A stretch of 64,000 nucleotides of DNA, taken from assembly GCA_019802505.1 (NCBI GenBank), contig JAFMOC010000023.1, positions 1,525,001-1,589,000 on the forward strand, written 5' to 3'. Positions 55,830 through 64,000 of this stretch are shown in pieces. This DNA comes from Corydoras sp. C115. Taxonomy: Eukaryota; Chordata; Actinopteri; Siluriformes; Callichthyidae. Every line of letters starts with the position of its first letter. Position 1 is the first letter of the stretch. The notes beneath the pieces are model-generated. The model did not search any database, was not told the DNA's origin, and worked only from the letters and a program-made list of their open reading frames with translations. The position numbers and the translations under genes were made by a program.

Positions 55830-56275
55830 TTTTAGTGTGTCAATGTAATCAAGTGTATTCTTTTATAGCTAAATTAATTTAGTAGCAACAATAATATTAT
55901 ATTATATATTATATTACAAAAAGGTTACAAACACACTGTAATAAAAAAAACAAGATTTAATTCCTAAATGCATTTTTAAAAAACAAAGTCGTTAACAATC
56001 TGGTGTTCTGTGATGTAATCCAGTCCGATTTGTAAACATTGAACACTAATCGCTGAGTAACAGGATATCGGTTTCTCTAACAAAAAAAAAAAAAAAAGCC
56101 ACCTAGTGGTCAAATTTTAGAACACAGTTTCTAGAAAACAACCACAACAGGTTTAGTGCTCATGGGCAATCGGCTGTTATTCTCAATGATGTCACGGCTA
56201 GACACACGGCTCAGCCAATCAGATTTAAGGAGTGGAACTAGTCAAGCAATAAGGCACTCCAGGATGTATATTATC
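55830..56275 (+). mobile_element. Palindromic-family MITE, most complete copy
   Basis: ATCGCTGAGTAACAGGATAT, CAGGTTTAGTGCTCATGGGC, CACGGCTCAGCCAATCAGAT and the right end AGCAATAAGGCACTCCAGGA with AAATAAATCA. The right end is the inverse of GATTTATTC...GAGTGCCTTATTGCT seen at the left of other copies. Confidence 0.7.
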
Positions 56276-56984
56276 ATAAATAAATCAAATAACTGCACCT
56301 AACAACACCTCATTCCCATGATTTATTTTTGTTCTTAGTTGCTTTAATAAGTTTCACGCTAGCTACGTTTTTTAACTGTTATTTTATTTGCAAATCAAAT
56401 ACAGAAATGTTGAAGAAACTTTAAGTTTATTTCTATTTAGTCAGCATATTAAATACACACTGATGAATGAACACACAGCTCCAGACCACACAGACAGTTT
56501 ATCCAACAGACCCTCTCTTTTCGTGGGTGGAGGTGCTACAATAGATGAAGGACCCAAAGTGACAGAGCCCAGCAGCAGGCCTTTATGCTTAAAACCAGGG
56601 CCTCCACAGCCATGTGCCCAGTCCAGCTGTCTTTCTGACATCACCCCCCCCACCTCCCTTCAGTACTCACACAAATGCCTCTTGCCCCGACCAAAACATA
56701 GCTTTTGTAACTGATATTATAAACATTACAGTTTTAAATGCTAAATTGTTTTGCGGTTATACAACGTTTTTCTCTTCAGTGCTACAATTTTGCATCATAT
56801 TTGTTGAAATAAGAATTATTTATTATGATTTTTGATTATTGGAGGGATTCCATAGATACTTACCCAAACCCTAATCATAAATATTACCACCTTAACATTA
56901 ACCATAACCTTAACTATAACTATAAACATGATTTTACATTAATTCCAAATGATCAACATTGTGGGGGTTATGTTTACACAATGT
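56276..56984. other. Intronic sequence, one possible retroelement scrap
   Basis: 56460-56650 has GC-balanced text (GACCCAAAGTGACAGAGCCC, CAGGGCCTCCACAGCCATG) with an overlapping frame of 108 codons on the plus strand and 70 on the minus. I recognise neither. The remainder is AT-rich. Confidence 0.35.
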
Positions 56985-57482
56985 TATATACCAGTCAAAG
57001 GTTTGGACACACCCCTTTATGCACCATTGTCTGTTTCCTCCACTTATCATATAGATGGACTTCGTAGTTCTACAATTCCAGACTGTAGTCCATCTGTGTT
57101 CTGTGTTAGTCCCCTGTTGGTTCTCTGTTCTCTGTTGGTCAGGAGCATCACAGAACAGGTATCATTTGGGTGGTGGATTGTTTCTTGTCAGTTCTGCAGT
57201 GACACTGATGTGGTGAGGGGGTTTTAGTGCAGCAGTGCTGCTGGAGGTTCATTTCTCCACCTCAGTGACACTGCTGGGATAGGACTAATGCACCCACCAA
57301 ATAACCCTACTCTGTGGTGGTACTATTGGGGTTCTGAGCATTAGAACAGAGTAAAGGGGACGTACACAGTATGTACTGTAGAACACAAACAGATGGACTA
57401 CAGTCTGGAATCTTAGAACTACAAAGTCCATCTGTACAGGAAGTGGAACTGAGAACATGGACAATAAGTGGAGGGAAAAGGT
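56985..57482 (+). mobile_element. Tc1-type MITE, complete
   Basis: TATACCAGTCAAAGGTTTGG to GGAGGGAAAAGGTTTAGCCT, with a TA at the left junction. The inner arms CTGTAGTCCATCTGTG and CAGATGGACTACAGTC are inverted. Useful reference for the interrupted copy at 44705-45737. Confidence 0.83.
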
Positions 57483-57505
57483 TTAGCCTGGTGCTATATG
57501 TGCAC

Positions 57506-57519
57506 ACTTTCTTCTTATT

Positions 57520-57578
<59 letters not shown>
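57506..57578. repeat. (TTC)n(TTA)n microsatellite
   Basis: About 13 CTT units followed by about 11 TTA units, abutting a SINE tail. Confidence 0.96.
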
Positions 57579-57902
57579 CCATCCATCATCTTCCGCTTTA
57601 TCCTCTATTAGGGTCGCGGGGGGGGGGGTTCCCCATGCCCATCTAGGGGAGAAGGTTTCGGGTGCTGGGCAGATACACCCAGGACAGGGCGCCAATCTAT
57701 TGCTCAGCACTCACTCACACAGACACACTCTATATGAGGCAATTTGATCCATGTTCTTGGACTGTGGGAAGAAACCAGAAAACCTGGAGAAAATCCACGT
57801 GGACACGGGGAGAACATGGAAACTCCACCCAGATTGGGATTTGAACTGGGAATCCCCAGCGCTGAGAGGAGAACATGCTAACCACTAAGCCACCATGCTG
57901 TC
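57579..57902 (-). repeat. DANA/Mermaid-like SINE
   Basis: CCATCCATCATCTTCCGCTT to CTAAGCCACCATGCTGTCC, with a short deletion around GCAATTTGATCCATG. Confidence 0.89.
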
Positions 57903-57989
57903 CTTATTATTGTTATTATTATTAATATTATTATGTTTTTTAAACTCATTCGCACCTGTTCAGATCATGAAGGTTTCTTATTTAAAGCA

Positions 57990-58318
57990 GGCATGTGTTT
58001 GACTCTTTGTTGTTCGAGTGTGATATCATCATTTCTAGATCAAATAAGCTCTCGGAGGACCTCGGAAAGACGGCTGTAGATGCCTTTGACTCTCTGAAGT
58101 GCTTTAAGACGATATTGGAAATCAATGATTCCATTGGCCAGAAGATCAACTTCAAGTGGAAAAGATTTCCCATCTTATGAGATTGTAGTGCAGCAGCTTC
58201 TAGCCGTTGCTTCAGCTGCACAATTAGACGGAGCTAAAACCTTTGTGACTTCAACTTACATAAAATATGGAGCAGTAGGGCTCGTACTTAATAAAATACA
58301 CTCGACTCAAGATTGAGT
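57990..58318 (+). pseudogene. Possible coding relic, unidentified
   Basis: Two plus frames join across a frame change near 58170: one reads SEDLGKTAVDAFDSLKCFKT and ILEINDSIGQKINFKWKRFP, the next continues SYEIVVQQLLAVASAAQLDG and AKTFVTSTYIKYGAVG before a stop at 58316. The composition looks protein-like, more so than the rest of the intron, and TTTCTAG at about 58039 could be an acceptor. The minus strand is also open for 79 codons (58221-57982), which weakens the case. I do not recognise the protein. Confidence 0.3.
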
Positions 58319-58392
58319 TTGTCTGAATTGAACTTTAACTACAGCGACTATTATTTTGGTTTGGCAAATGTAGGCCCTGTTTACTAAAGCAT

Positions 58393-58540
58393 TAAGGCAC
58401 TCGAGATTGTGTATTATTCTGAATAAATCACGGAAAGGGCCGTGCTATTAGGCCAGACACACAGCAGAGTACAGTTATATCTTTTTCCCATGCTTTATTC
58501 ACAATAATACACAACCTTGAGTGCCTTATTGCTTTTATAA
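58393..58540. repeat. Short palindrome of two MITE ends
   Basis: GGCACTCGAGATTGTGTATT ... GAATAAATCA is followed, after about 65 bp, by its inverse GCTTTATTCACAATAATACA ... TTGAGTGCCTTATTGC. Two copies of the element therefore abut end to end. Confidence 0.82.
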
Positions 58541-58938
58541 AATGCTTACAAACACACTAATAACAAAACAAGGTTTGTTTCATACATGCGTTTATTAAAA
58601 ATTGGTCATCTAGTCCATTTTTTAAAGTGAACACTGACCGCTGAGTAACAAGATACAGAATACTCATCAGGAATCGGCTCGGTGTTTATATCTTACTCAT
58701 CCTCCTAGAGCGGCCGGCAGCATCAACAGTGTGATGATCAGGTGACCTGTATTTAACAATTTAAAACTGTAGAAGTCCAGTGAGGGCGTCTTTGCAGGAC
58801 TGCCAGTCCAATAGAAATCCAGGTTCTATTCTGTAATCGTCATAGCCGCAGGGCTTCAGCAGAACCATGAATGAAGAGCTGACCACACCTCCAGGAAATT
58901 AGCAACAACTTAAAATAAACAAAACAATAGAAGCAGTT

Positions 58939-59296
58939 GGCGGCACGGTGGCTTAGTGGTTAGCACGTTCTCCTCTCAGCGCTAGGGATTCCCGGTTCGA
59001 ATCCCCATCTGGGTGGAGTTTCCATGTTCTCCCCGTGTCCGCGTGGGTTTCCTCCGGGTTCTCCGGTTTCTTCCCACAGTCCAAAAACATGGATCAAGCC
59101 AATTGAATTCTCCAAATTGCCCCATACAGAGTTTGTGTGAGTGAGTGAGTGAGTGCGTGCCCAGCGATGGATTGGCGCCCTGTCTTGGGTCTATCTGCCC
59201 AGCGCCCGAAACGTTCTCCCCTGGATGGGCATGGGGAACCCCACCGCGACCCTACTAGAGGATAAAGCGGGAGATAATGAATGAATGAATGAATAA
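58939..59296 (+). repeat. DANA/Mermaid-like SINE with target-site duplication
   Basis: Complete near-consensus copy flanked by AAGCAGTT at 58931-58938 and 59297-59304. Head GGCGGCACGGTGGCTTAG, tail (ATGA)n then ATAA. Probably among the youngest insertions here. Confidence 0.92.
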
Positions 59297-59349
59297 AAGC
59301 AGTTAGAGCTGATGAAGCAACGTATTTAAGTAATAAACAGAGTTTTATA

Positions 59350-59720
59350 TAGTTTTTAATTGTTAGATACGGGTCACCTGATCATCACACAATCTGTACA
59401 TTAGTGTTCTACACTGTTGATGCTGCCCGATCGCTCAATGATGATGAGTCCTCCACTGAGTCTTGGTCCTCACAAGGTTTCGTCCTTAAATAACAACATA
59501 ACGGAGTTTTTCCTTGCCGCTGTTTCTTCAGCTTGCTCTTTGGGGCTTTGTGACAATGTACGATTGTAAAAAGTGCTCTATAAATAAATGACTTGAACTT
59601 GAACTTGTGGAGGACACACTCCTCTATGTGTAAGAACTGTAGGCAAAATAGATCCTTTACATAAACTGTAGTTCATACACATTACAGTATATAACTCTCT
59701 GACAAGAAAAATACACCATC
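59350..59720 (+). repeat. L2-type tail block, copy 1 of a direct duplication
   Basis: TTTTTAATTGTTAGATACGG, CTGAGTCTTGGTCCTCACAA, AAAAAGTGCTCTATAAATAA, TGTGTAAGAACTGTAGGC and GTATATAACTCTCTGACAAG. It recurs as 60497-60885. Confidence 0.85.
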
Positions 59721-59867
59721 AATCAGAGATGCTCAGTTCATAACGTTCTATTTCAGCTCGTACCGAACGACTGTCCTGCCAATCAAACCGGCTGTTAGAG
59801 CCCATACTGTACATGTACGATATTCAGAAAACCTGTTAAATAAATCTGGCTTATGAAAGACATAACC

Positions 59868-60005
59868 AAATCTGAACACCATCTTAAAATAAACACTATT
59901 AAAATGACTTAATTGTAATGTTGTGCGCTTGTGGTTCAATCCACCCAGATCCAAAGCTAAAGCTATTTACAAAACGGGAAGTTCCGATCCTTAAATCTGA
60001 TTGGC
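59868..60005 (+). repeat. Direct duplication, copy 1
   Basis: CACCATCTTAAAATAAACAC, GCGCTTGTGGTTCAATCCAC and CAAAACGGGAAGTTCCGATC. Nearly identical to 60300-60435, about 430 bp downstream. Confidence 0.9.
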
Positions 60006-60299
60006 TGAGCCATGTGCCCAGGCGTGACACTGTTGACAATAAAGCTCTGAGCGCTTCACATTCGTATCAAAGTGTGATATACAATACATTATTTTGAACC
60101 ATAAAATATAGATTAATATAAACAGCGAGCCGATTCCTGATGAGTATTCTGCGTCTTGTTACTCAGCGGTCAGTGTTCACTTTAAAAAATGGACTAGAAT
60201 ATGTCATGGAAGACCAGTTTTTAATAAACGCATTTATGAATCAAACCTTGTTTCGTTATTAGTGTGTTTGTAAGCATTTTATAAAAGCAATAAGGCTGA

Positions 60300-60435
60300 A
60301 CCAAATCTAAACACCATCTTAAAATAAACACTATTAAGACGACTTAATTGCGATGCTGTGCGCTTGTGGTTCAATCCACCCAGATCCAAAGCTAAAGCTA
60401 TTTACAAAACGGGAAGTTCCGATCCTTAAATCTTG
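60300..60435 (+). repeat. Direct duplication, copy 2
   Basis: Same text as 59868-60005 with about 6 substitutions. It then jumps into CTTGGTCCTCACAAGGTTTC, a fragment of the L2-type tail block. Confidence 0.9.
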
Positions 60436-60960
60436 GTCCTCACAAGGTTTCTTCCTCAAAATATCAACATAACAGGGATGCCTTCATTGGACTTCTCTAG
60501 TTTTTAATTGTTAAATACAGGTCACCTGATCATCACACAATCTGTAAATTACTGTCCTACACTGTTGATGCTGCCCCCCCTCCCCCCTGCTCAAGGAGGA
60601 TGAGTCCTCCACGGAGTCTTGGTCCTCAAAAGGTTTCTTCCTTAAAATATCAACATAACAGGGAGTTTTTTCTTGCCACTGTTGCTTCAGCTTGCTTTTT
60701 GGGGTTTTTTGGGGGGGTTTGGGGGTTTGCTTTGTGACGATGTACTGTTGTAAAAAGCTCTTTAAATTAATTACTTGAACTTGTGGAGGACACACTCCTC
60801 TGTGTGTAAGAAGGCAAAATAGATCCCTTATATAACCTGTAGTTCATACACATTACAGTATATAACTCTCTGACAAGAAAAACACTGTAAAGCTGCTTTG
60901 TGACGATGTACTATAGAAAAAAAACGCTCTATAAATTAATTACTAGAACTTCAACTTGAG
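60436..60960 (+). repeat. L2-type tail block, copy 2 plus a third tail end
   Basis: 60497-60885 mirrors 59350-59720, with extra G-runs near 60700-60728. A third tail end (GTAAAGCTGCTTTGTGACGA ... CGCTCTATAAATTAATTACT) follows to about 60957. Confidence 0.83.
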
Positions 60961-61159
60961 TTTGATTGACACAGTGCAGCATGTGACTCCGGCATCACTG
61001 ACTAGAGCAGCAGAACTACAAGGGGCCATCATAGAACCCATCATTGCAGTGAAACACACACACTGAGTGAAGTGAACACACATGCCCAGAGCGATGGACA
61101 CCCTTCACCCACAGCTGTGTATCAAACCGCGGTAAACTTGATAGAGTGTGTAATTTTCC
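60961..61159. other. Intronic sequence, nothing recognised
   Basis: Short spacer without recognised features. Confidence 0.4.
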
Positions 61160-61290
61160 GTCTGTCCAGCTTTCATCCAAAGCGACTTACAAGTATCCCA
61201 ATGTGTTTGGAGTCAGAACACAGAGTTGATAGCGCCCCCTAGAGCAATGGGTTTTGGGCCTTGTGGGGTAACATCAGTGTACCTGGGATT
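61160..61290 (-). repeat. L2-tailed SINE fragment
   Basis: CTTTCATCCAAAGCGACTTA, TGTTTGGAGTCAGAACACAG and GTACCTGGGATTTGACC match the SINE in the 37.0-39.6 kb array. Confidence 0.75.
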
Positions 61291-62225
61291 TGACCTCCCA
61301 CGCCTCGGCTTTCCGACCCCCTCTGTTTACGTTCTGATGCCCTTCATCACCCTCCTTAACGTCCTTTGCCGCGTCCCTCTTTCCTCTGTTTTGGCGAGAG
61401 GCGGAGTGGACCCACGACCGGCTTTCCTGGCACACGGCGTCTTCTCCTCCTGCTTTTGTTTCCAGTAGGTGTCGAGCGCTCGGCGCTTGTGCTGTGTCAG
61501 TAAATATTTACCCAGCTTCCCTTTCCTCGCCCACCCTTTCGGACTGATCTAGGTAGCCGTGCACATGGGTTGCCGTTGTCGTCCTCGTGTCCCGTCCCCG
61601 GTCCGGCCCCTCGTCAGTGAAACGATATCCTTCTGGTGCCCGTCCACCCTCGTGTTTGCCGACCGTGCCGTGCGTGCACGTGGCGGCCCGCTGAGAGACA
61701 GGAAAGCGCGGGGGAAGCTATAACCGCCACTCCTTGCCGTTCATTAATCAGAATCTGGCCACCACTCCCATTAAACTCAACAGCGGTGTCTCCAAATGCA
61801 TGTGACCTTAGCACCACAACTACCTTCTATAAACTCACATGCAGGTTGGCCACATCTTACTCGGACACGCTGAAGCTCCCCAGGGCCTCATAGCATCCTG
61901 GTGCTTAGTGCTTTCCTTCCTGTCCGAGAGACAAAGAATGTCCGGGCCTCAAGTCCTGCGCTTCAAAGCGGGGGAAAGTGCGAGTGTTGTCTCTTCCTGT
62001 GGATGATGTTGCAGCCCTCAGGGCAGCTGTGCTCTATTATTCCAGCCTAGCCGAGGTCCAAAGGCCAGATCTGAGGGCTGCCCCGTGCCCCTCGGTACCA
62101 GCGACAGGCCGTAGCACTCAGCTTTCCGCCAGTCAACTTTCTGTCGGGTTCAGAGGTCGCCTACTTTTATAGGGGGTCACAAAGTTTACCGCCGTACGAC
62201 TGAAGATGTGACACCGACTTAACCA
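61291..62225. other. GC-balanced repeat-poor sequence
   Basis: Pyrimidine-rich from 61290 to 61620, then mixed. Frames of 64-85 codons are present on both strands without recognisable similarity. TAATCAGAATCTGGCCACC near 61745 lies in plausible non-coding conserved sequence. Confidence 0.35.
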
Positions 62226-62227
62226 GC

Positions 62228-62315
62228 AGCCAGGGTACTTGGGACCAGGAATCGAACCGGGGACCTTCAGGTGGCAAGGTTGTAATTTTAACCATAAACC
62301 TATGACTGCTGCCCC
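62228..62315 (-). repeat. tRNA-like SINE head fragment
   Basis: GGAATCGAACCGGGGACCTT (inverse box B) and TAACCATAAACC. It corresponds to the head of the second SINE family at 39.9 kb. Confidence 0.7.
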
Positions 62316-62480
62316 CGGAATGATTCACTGCATCTGATTCATTCACTCAGCGATAGATTGGCTCTCGGTTCTCAACCGTTCTCAGCCCAGAACCCACGTG
62401 TTCTTATGGTCATTAAGACGTGACCCACTTTTAAAAAAATACATAGCAAACAAGTTTATTTTTGAAAAACATTAAAGAAG

Positions 62481-62794
62481 GTGGCACGGTGGCTTAGTGG
62501 TTAGCATGTTCTCCTCTCAGCACTGGGGATTCCAGGTTCGAATCCCAATCTGGGTGGAGTTTCCATGTTCTCCCCGTGTCTGAGTGGGTTTCCTCCGGGT
62601 TCTCCGGGTTCCTCCCAGTGCCCCATATAGAGTGTGTGTGTGTCTGTGTGAGTGTGTGTGCCCAGTGATAGATTGGTGTCCTGTCCTGGGTGTATCTGCC
62701 CAGCACCCTGCACCGTTCTCCCATGGATGGGCATGGAGAACCCCCCCCCCCTTGCGACCCTAGAAGAGTATAAAGCGGAAGATGATGGATGGAT
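62481..62794 (+). repeat. DANA/Mermaid-like SINE, first of a pair
   Basis: GTGGCACGGTGGCTTAGTGG to GTATAAAGCGGAAGATGATG. The segment between CTCCCA and GTGCCCCATATAG is deleted. Preceded by TTAAAGAAGG. Confidence 0.9.
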
Positions 62795-62799
62795 TTAAG

Positions 62800-63153
62800 A
62801 AGGTGGCATGTGGCTTAGTGGTTAGCATGTTCTCCTCTCAGCTCTGGGGATTCCAGGTTCGAATCCCAATCTGGGTGGTGTTTCCATGTTCTCCGTGTCC
62901 GCGTGAGTTTCCTCAGGGTTCTCCGGTTTCCTCCCACATTCCAAAAACATGGATCAAGGTCAATTGAATTCTTCAAATTGCCCCATATAGAGTGTGTCTG
63001 TGTGGGTGAGTGTGTGCCCAGTGATAGATTGGCGTCCTGTCCTGGGTGTATCTGCCCAGCGCCCAACGTTCTCCCCTGCATGGGCATGGAGAACCCCCCG
63101 CCCACCCCCCTCGACCCTAGTAGAGGATAGAGCGGAAGATAATGGATGGATGA
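62800..63153 (+). repeat. DANA/Mermaid-like SINE, second of a pair
   Basis: AAGGTGGCATGTGGCTTAGT to GATAGAGCGGAAGATAATGG. Preceded by TTTAAGAAGG, an echo of the sequence before the first copy. Confidence 0.9.
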
Positions 63154-63215
63154 TTAATTCGCTTAGAAAAATTCAACAGTTTTCATTTGAAACAATTCAT
63201 GTGTTTCACATCGTA

Positions 63216-63402
63216 CGATCATACCACACACACACACACACACTCACACAAACACACACGATGTACGTTCTGTAGCACTTAATTGCGTAAGCTTGTGCGC
63301 TTTTTCATTATCTATCTAGTTTTTCTTTGGAACAGCTTGAAGTGTTATAATTTTGCTCAAAATATGTCTGAAACTTGGCACTACAAGCTTTAAATAAGAA
63401 CT

Positions 63403-63433
<31 letters not shown>

Positions 63434-63435
63434 CC
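63216..63435. repeat. (CA)n and (GT)n tracts
   Basis: CA-rich run at about 63222-63260 and GT run at about 63405-63434, inverted relative to each other, about 145 bp apart. Confidence 0.93.
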
Positions 63436-63539
63436 TATTTGTGTGTGTGTATACACGCCTATGTGTGTGTCCACATGTTTGCTGTTACTGTTTTCGCTGA
63501 CCATAATTGGACAGTTAATCAATCAAATATTTAAGCTTC

Positions 63540-64000
63540 ATTTTACCACACGGCGGGGCACCGAGATTATGGCAGCAGTTTGGGTGCATTAGGCAGCGCG
63601 CAACATCGATGCGAACAGCATGGCTTCCTGAATCAGCCAGCATCTGGATTCATGGTGTGTACATATCCTGCGTCGGTGCGTCATGGCTTATTATTTGCTC
63701 TTCTTGCCGGTTAGTGAGCGCTCTTTAAATGCTCGCTTTATTTATTTATTTGCTCCTTATTTTTTTTATATCCATCTGTGTTCACTCAGAGATGTGTCTC
63801 GTTTTTTTTTTTTTTTTTTTTTTTTTCTTTCTTTTACCTCCCGTCCCCCTTGGGACACCGTTGTGGCTTACCATTCAGATTTTACCTAATTATCCCGTGA
63901 CTTGTGCCTCTTTTGACACATAATTATCAAAGCCCTAAATAATTATCGTATTGCCCATGTGTTTGGATGTACATTCGGGCCCTTCGCCTTTGTTCTGGCC
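63540..64000. other. Candidate conserved non-coding region with poly-T
   Basis: 63550-63700 is even in composition (GATTATGGCAGCAGTTTGGG, TCCTGAATCAGCCAGCATC). A T-run lies at 63801-63826, and afterwards TACCTAATTATCCCGTGAC and CATAATTATCAAAGCCC carry homeodomain-like words. No exon recognised. Confidence 0.4.

Larger units (their letters stand above)
58490..60297. repeat. Nested imperfect palindrome (~1.8 kb)
   Basis: Outer arms 58500-58690 and 60110-60297 are inverted copies (GTGAACACTGACCGCTGAGT against its complement near 60175; AACAAGATACAGAATACTCA against TGAGTATTCTGCGTCTTGTT). Further in, CAACAGTGTGATGATCAGGT (58728) is inverted at CACCTGATCATCACAC (59376). A SINE and an L2-type tail sit between the arms. 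Confidence 0.8.

Noticed and set aside
56388..56714. 108-codon ORF, possible exon
   Set aside because: No recognisable domain, overlapped by a minus-strand frame, and no convincing splice sites.

Overview
The window reads as nuclear DNA of a bony fish. It is dominated by short interspersed repeats of the DANA/Mermaid (V-SINE-like) kind, by relics of L2-type LINE, pogo/Tigger and Tc1-type elements, and by many long dinucleotide arrays. There are no long unbroken coding frames and no bacterial-style gene order. An ostariophysan fish (catfish, characin or electric-fish group) is my best guess from the repeat mix. That is inference only.

The one host-gene feature I can support is a 120-bp, phase 0/0 coding exon at 11747-11866 on the plus strand. 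Its translation matches the Arb2 domain of FAM172A (now ARB2A), including the nucleophile-elbow-like AHSYGG. The rest of the window is best explained as the large introns on either side of that exon. I found no second exon.

Layout: 0.5-9.7 kb is a dense field of SINE copies and fragments in both orientations. 10.3-11.7 kb is a GT-rich minisatellite ending about 75 nt before the exon. 12.5-17.4 kb holds a duplicated SINE with its flank, then an alternating A-B-A-B array (13.8-15.8 kb) and more SINEs. 17.4-24.9 kb mixes Tc1-type MITEs, duplicated blocks and long (GT)n, (CT)n, (TA)n and (CA)n tracts. 25.5-26.3 kb is an old AT-rich ~200-bp tandem family. 27.5-28.5 kb is a four-unit array of a diverged SINE. 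28.9-31.3 kb is a deleted pogo/Tigger transposon whose terminal repeat has become an 18-unit, 66-bp satellite. 33.4-34.2 kb is a SINE with an internal microsatellite expansion. 35.06-36.0 kb is an L2 reverse-transcriptase relic split by a SINE. 37.0-39.6 kb is a tandem array carrying a second, L2-tailed SINE. 42-47.8 kb holds MITEs split by paired SINEs. 58.3-61.0 kb is a nested palindrome with internal duplications.

Between the repeats lie repeat-poor stretches of balanced composition, rich in homeodomain- and POU-like words: about 26.4-27.2, 32.5-33.3, 48.5-49.6, 53.5-54.8 and 63.5-64.0 kb. FAM172A is known to neighbour the developmental regulator NR2F1 in vertebrates, so its introns are plausible hosts for long-range enhancers. 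Nothing here proves that: conservation is the missing test. I do not see a convincing undescribed molecular system. The most unusual structures are the pogo-derived satellite, the nested palindrome, the recurrent head-to-tail SINE pairs, and the TG tract next to the exon.
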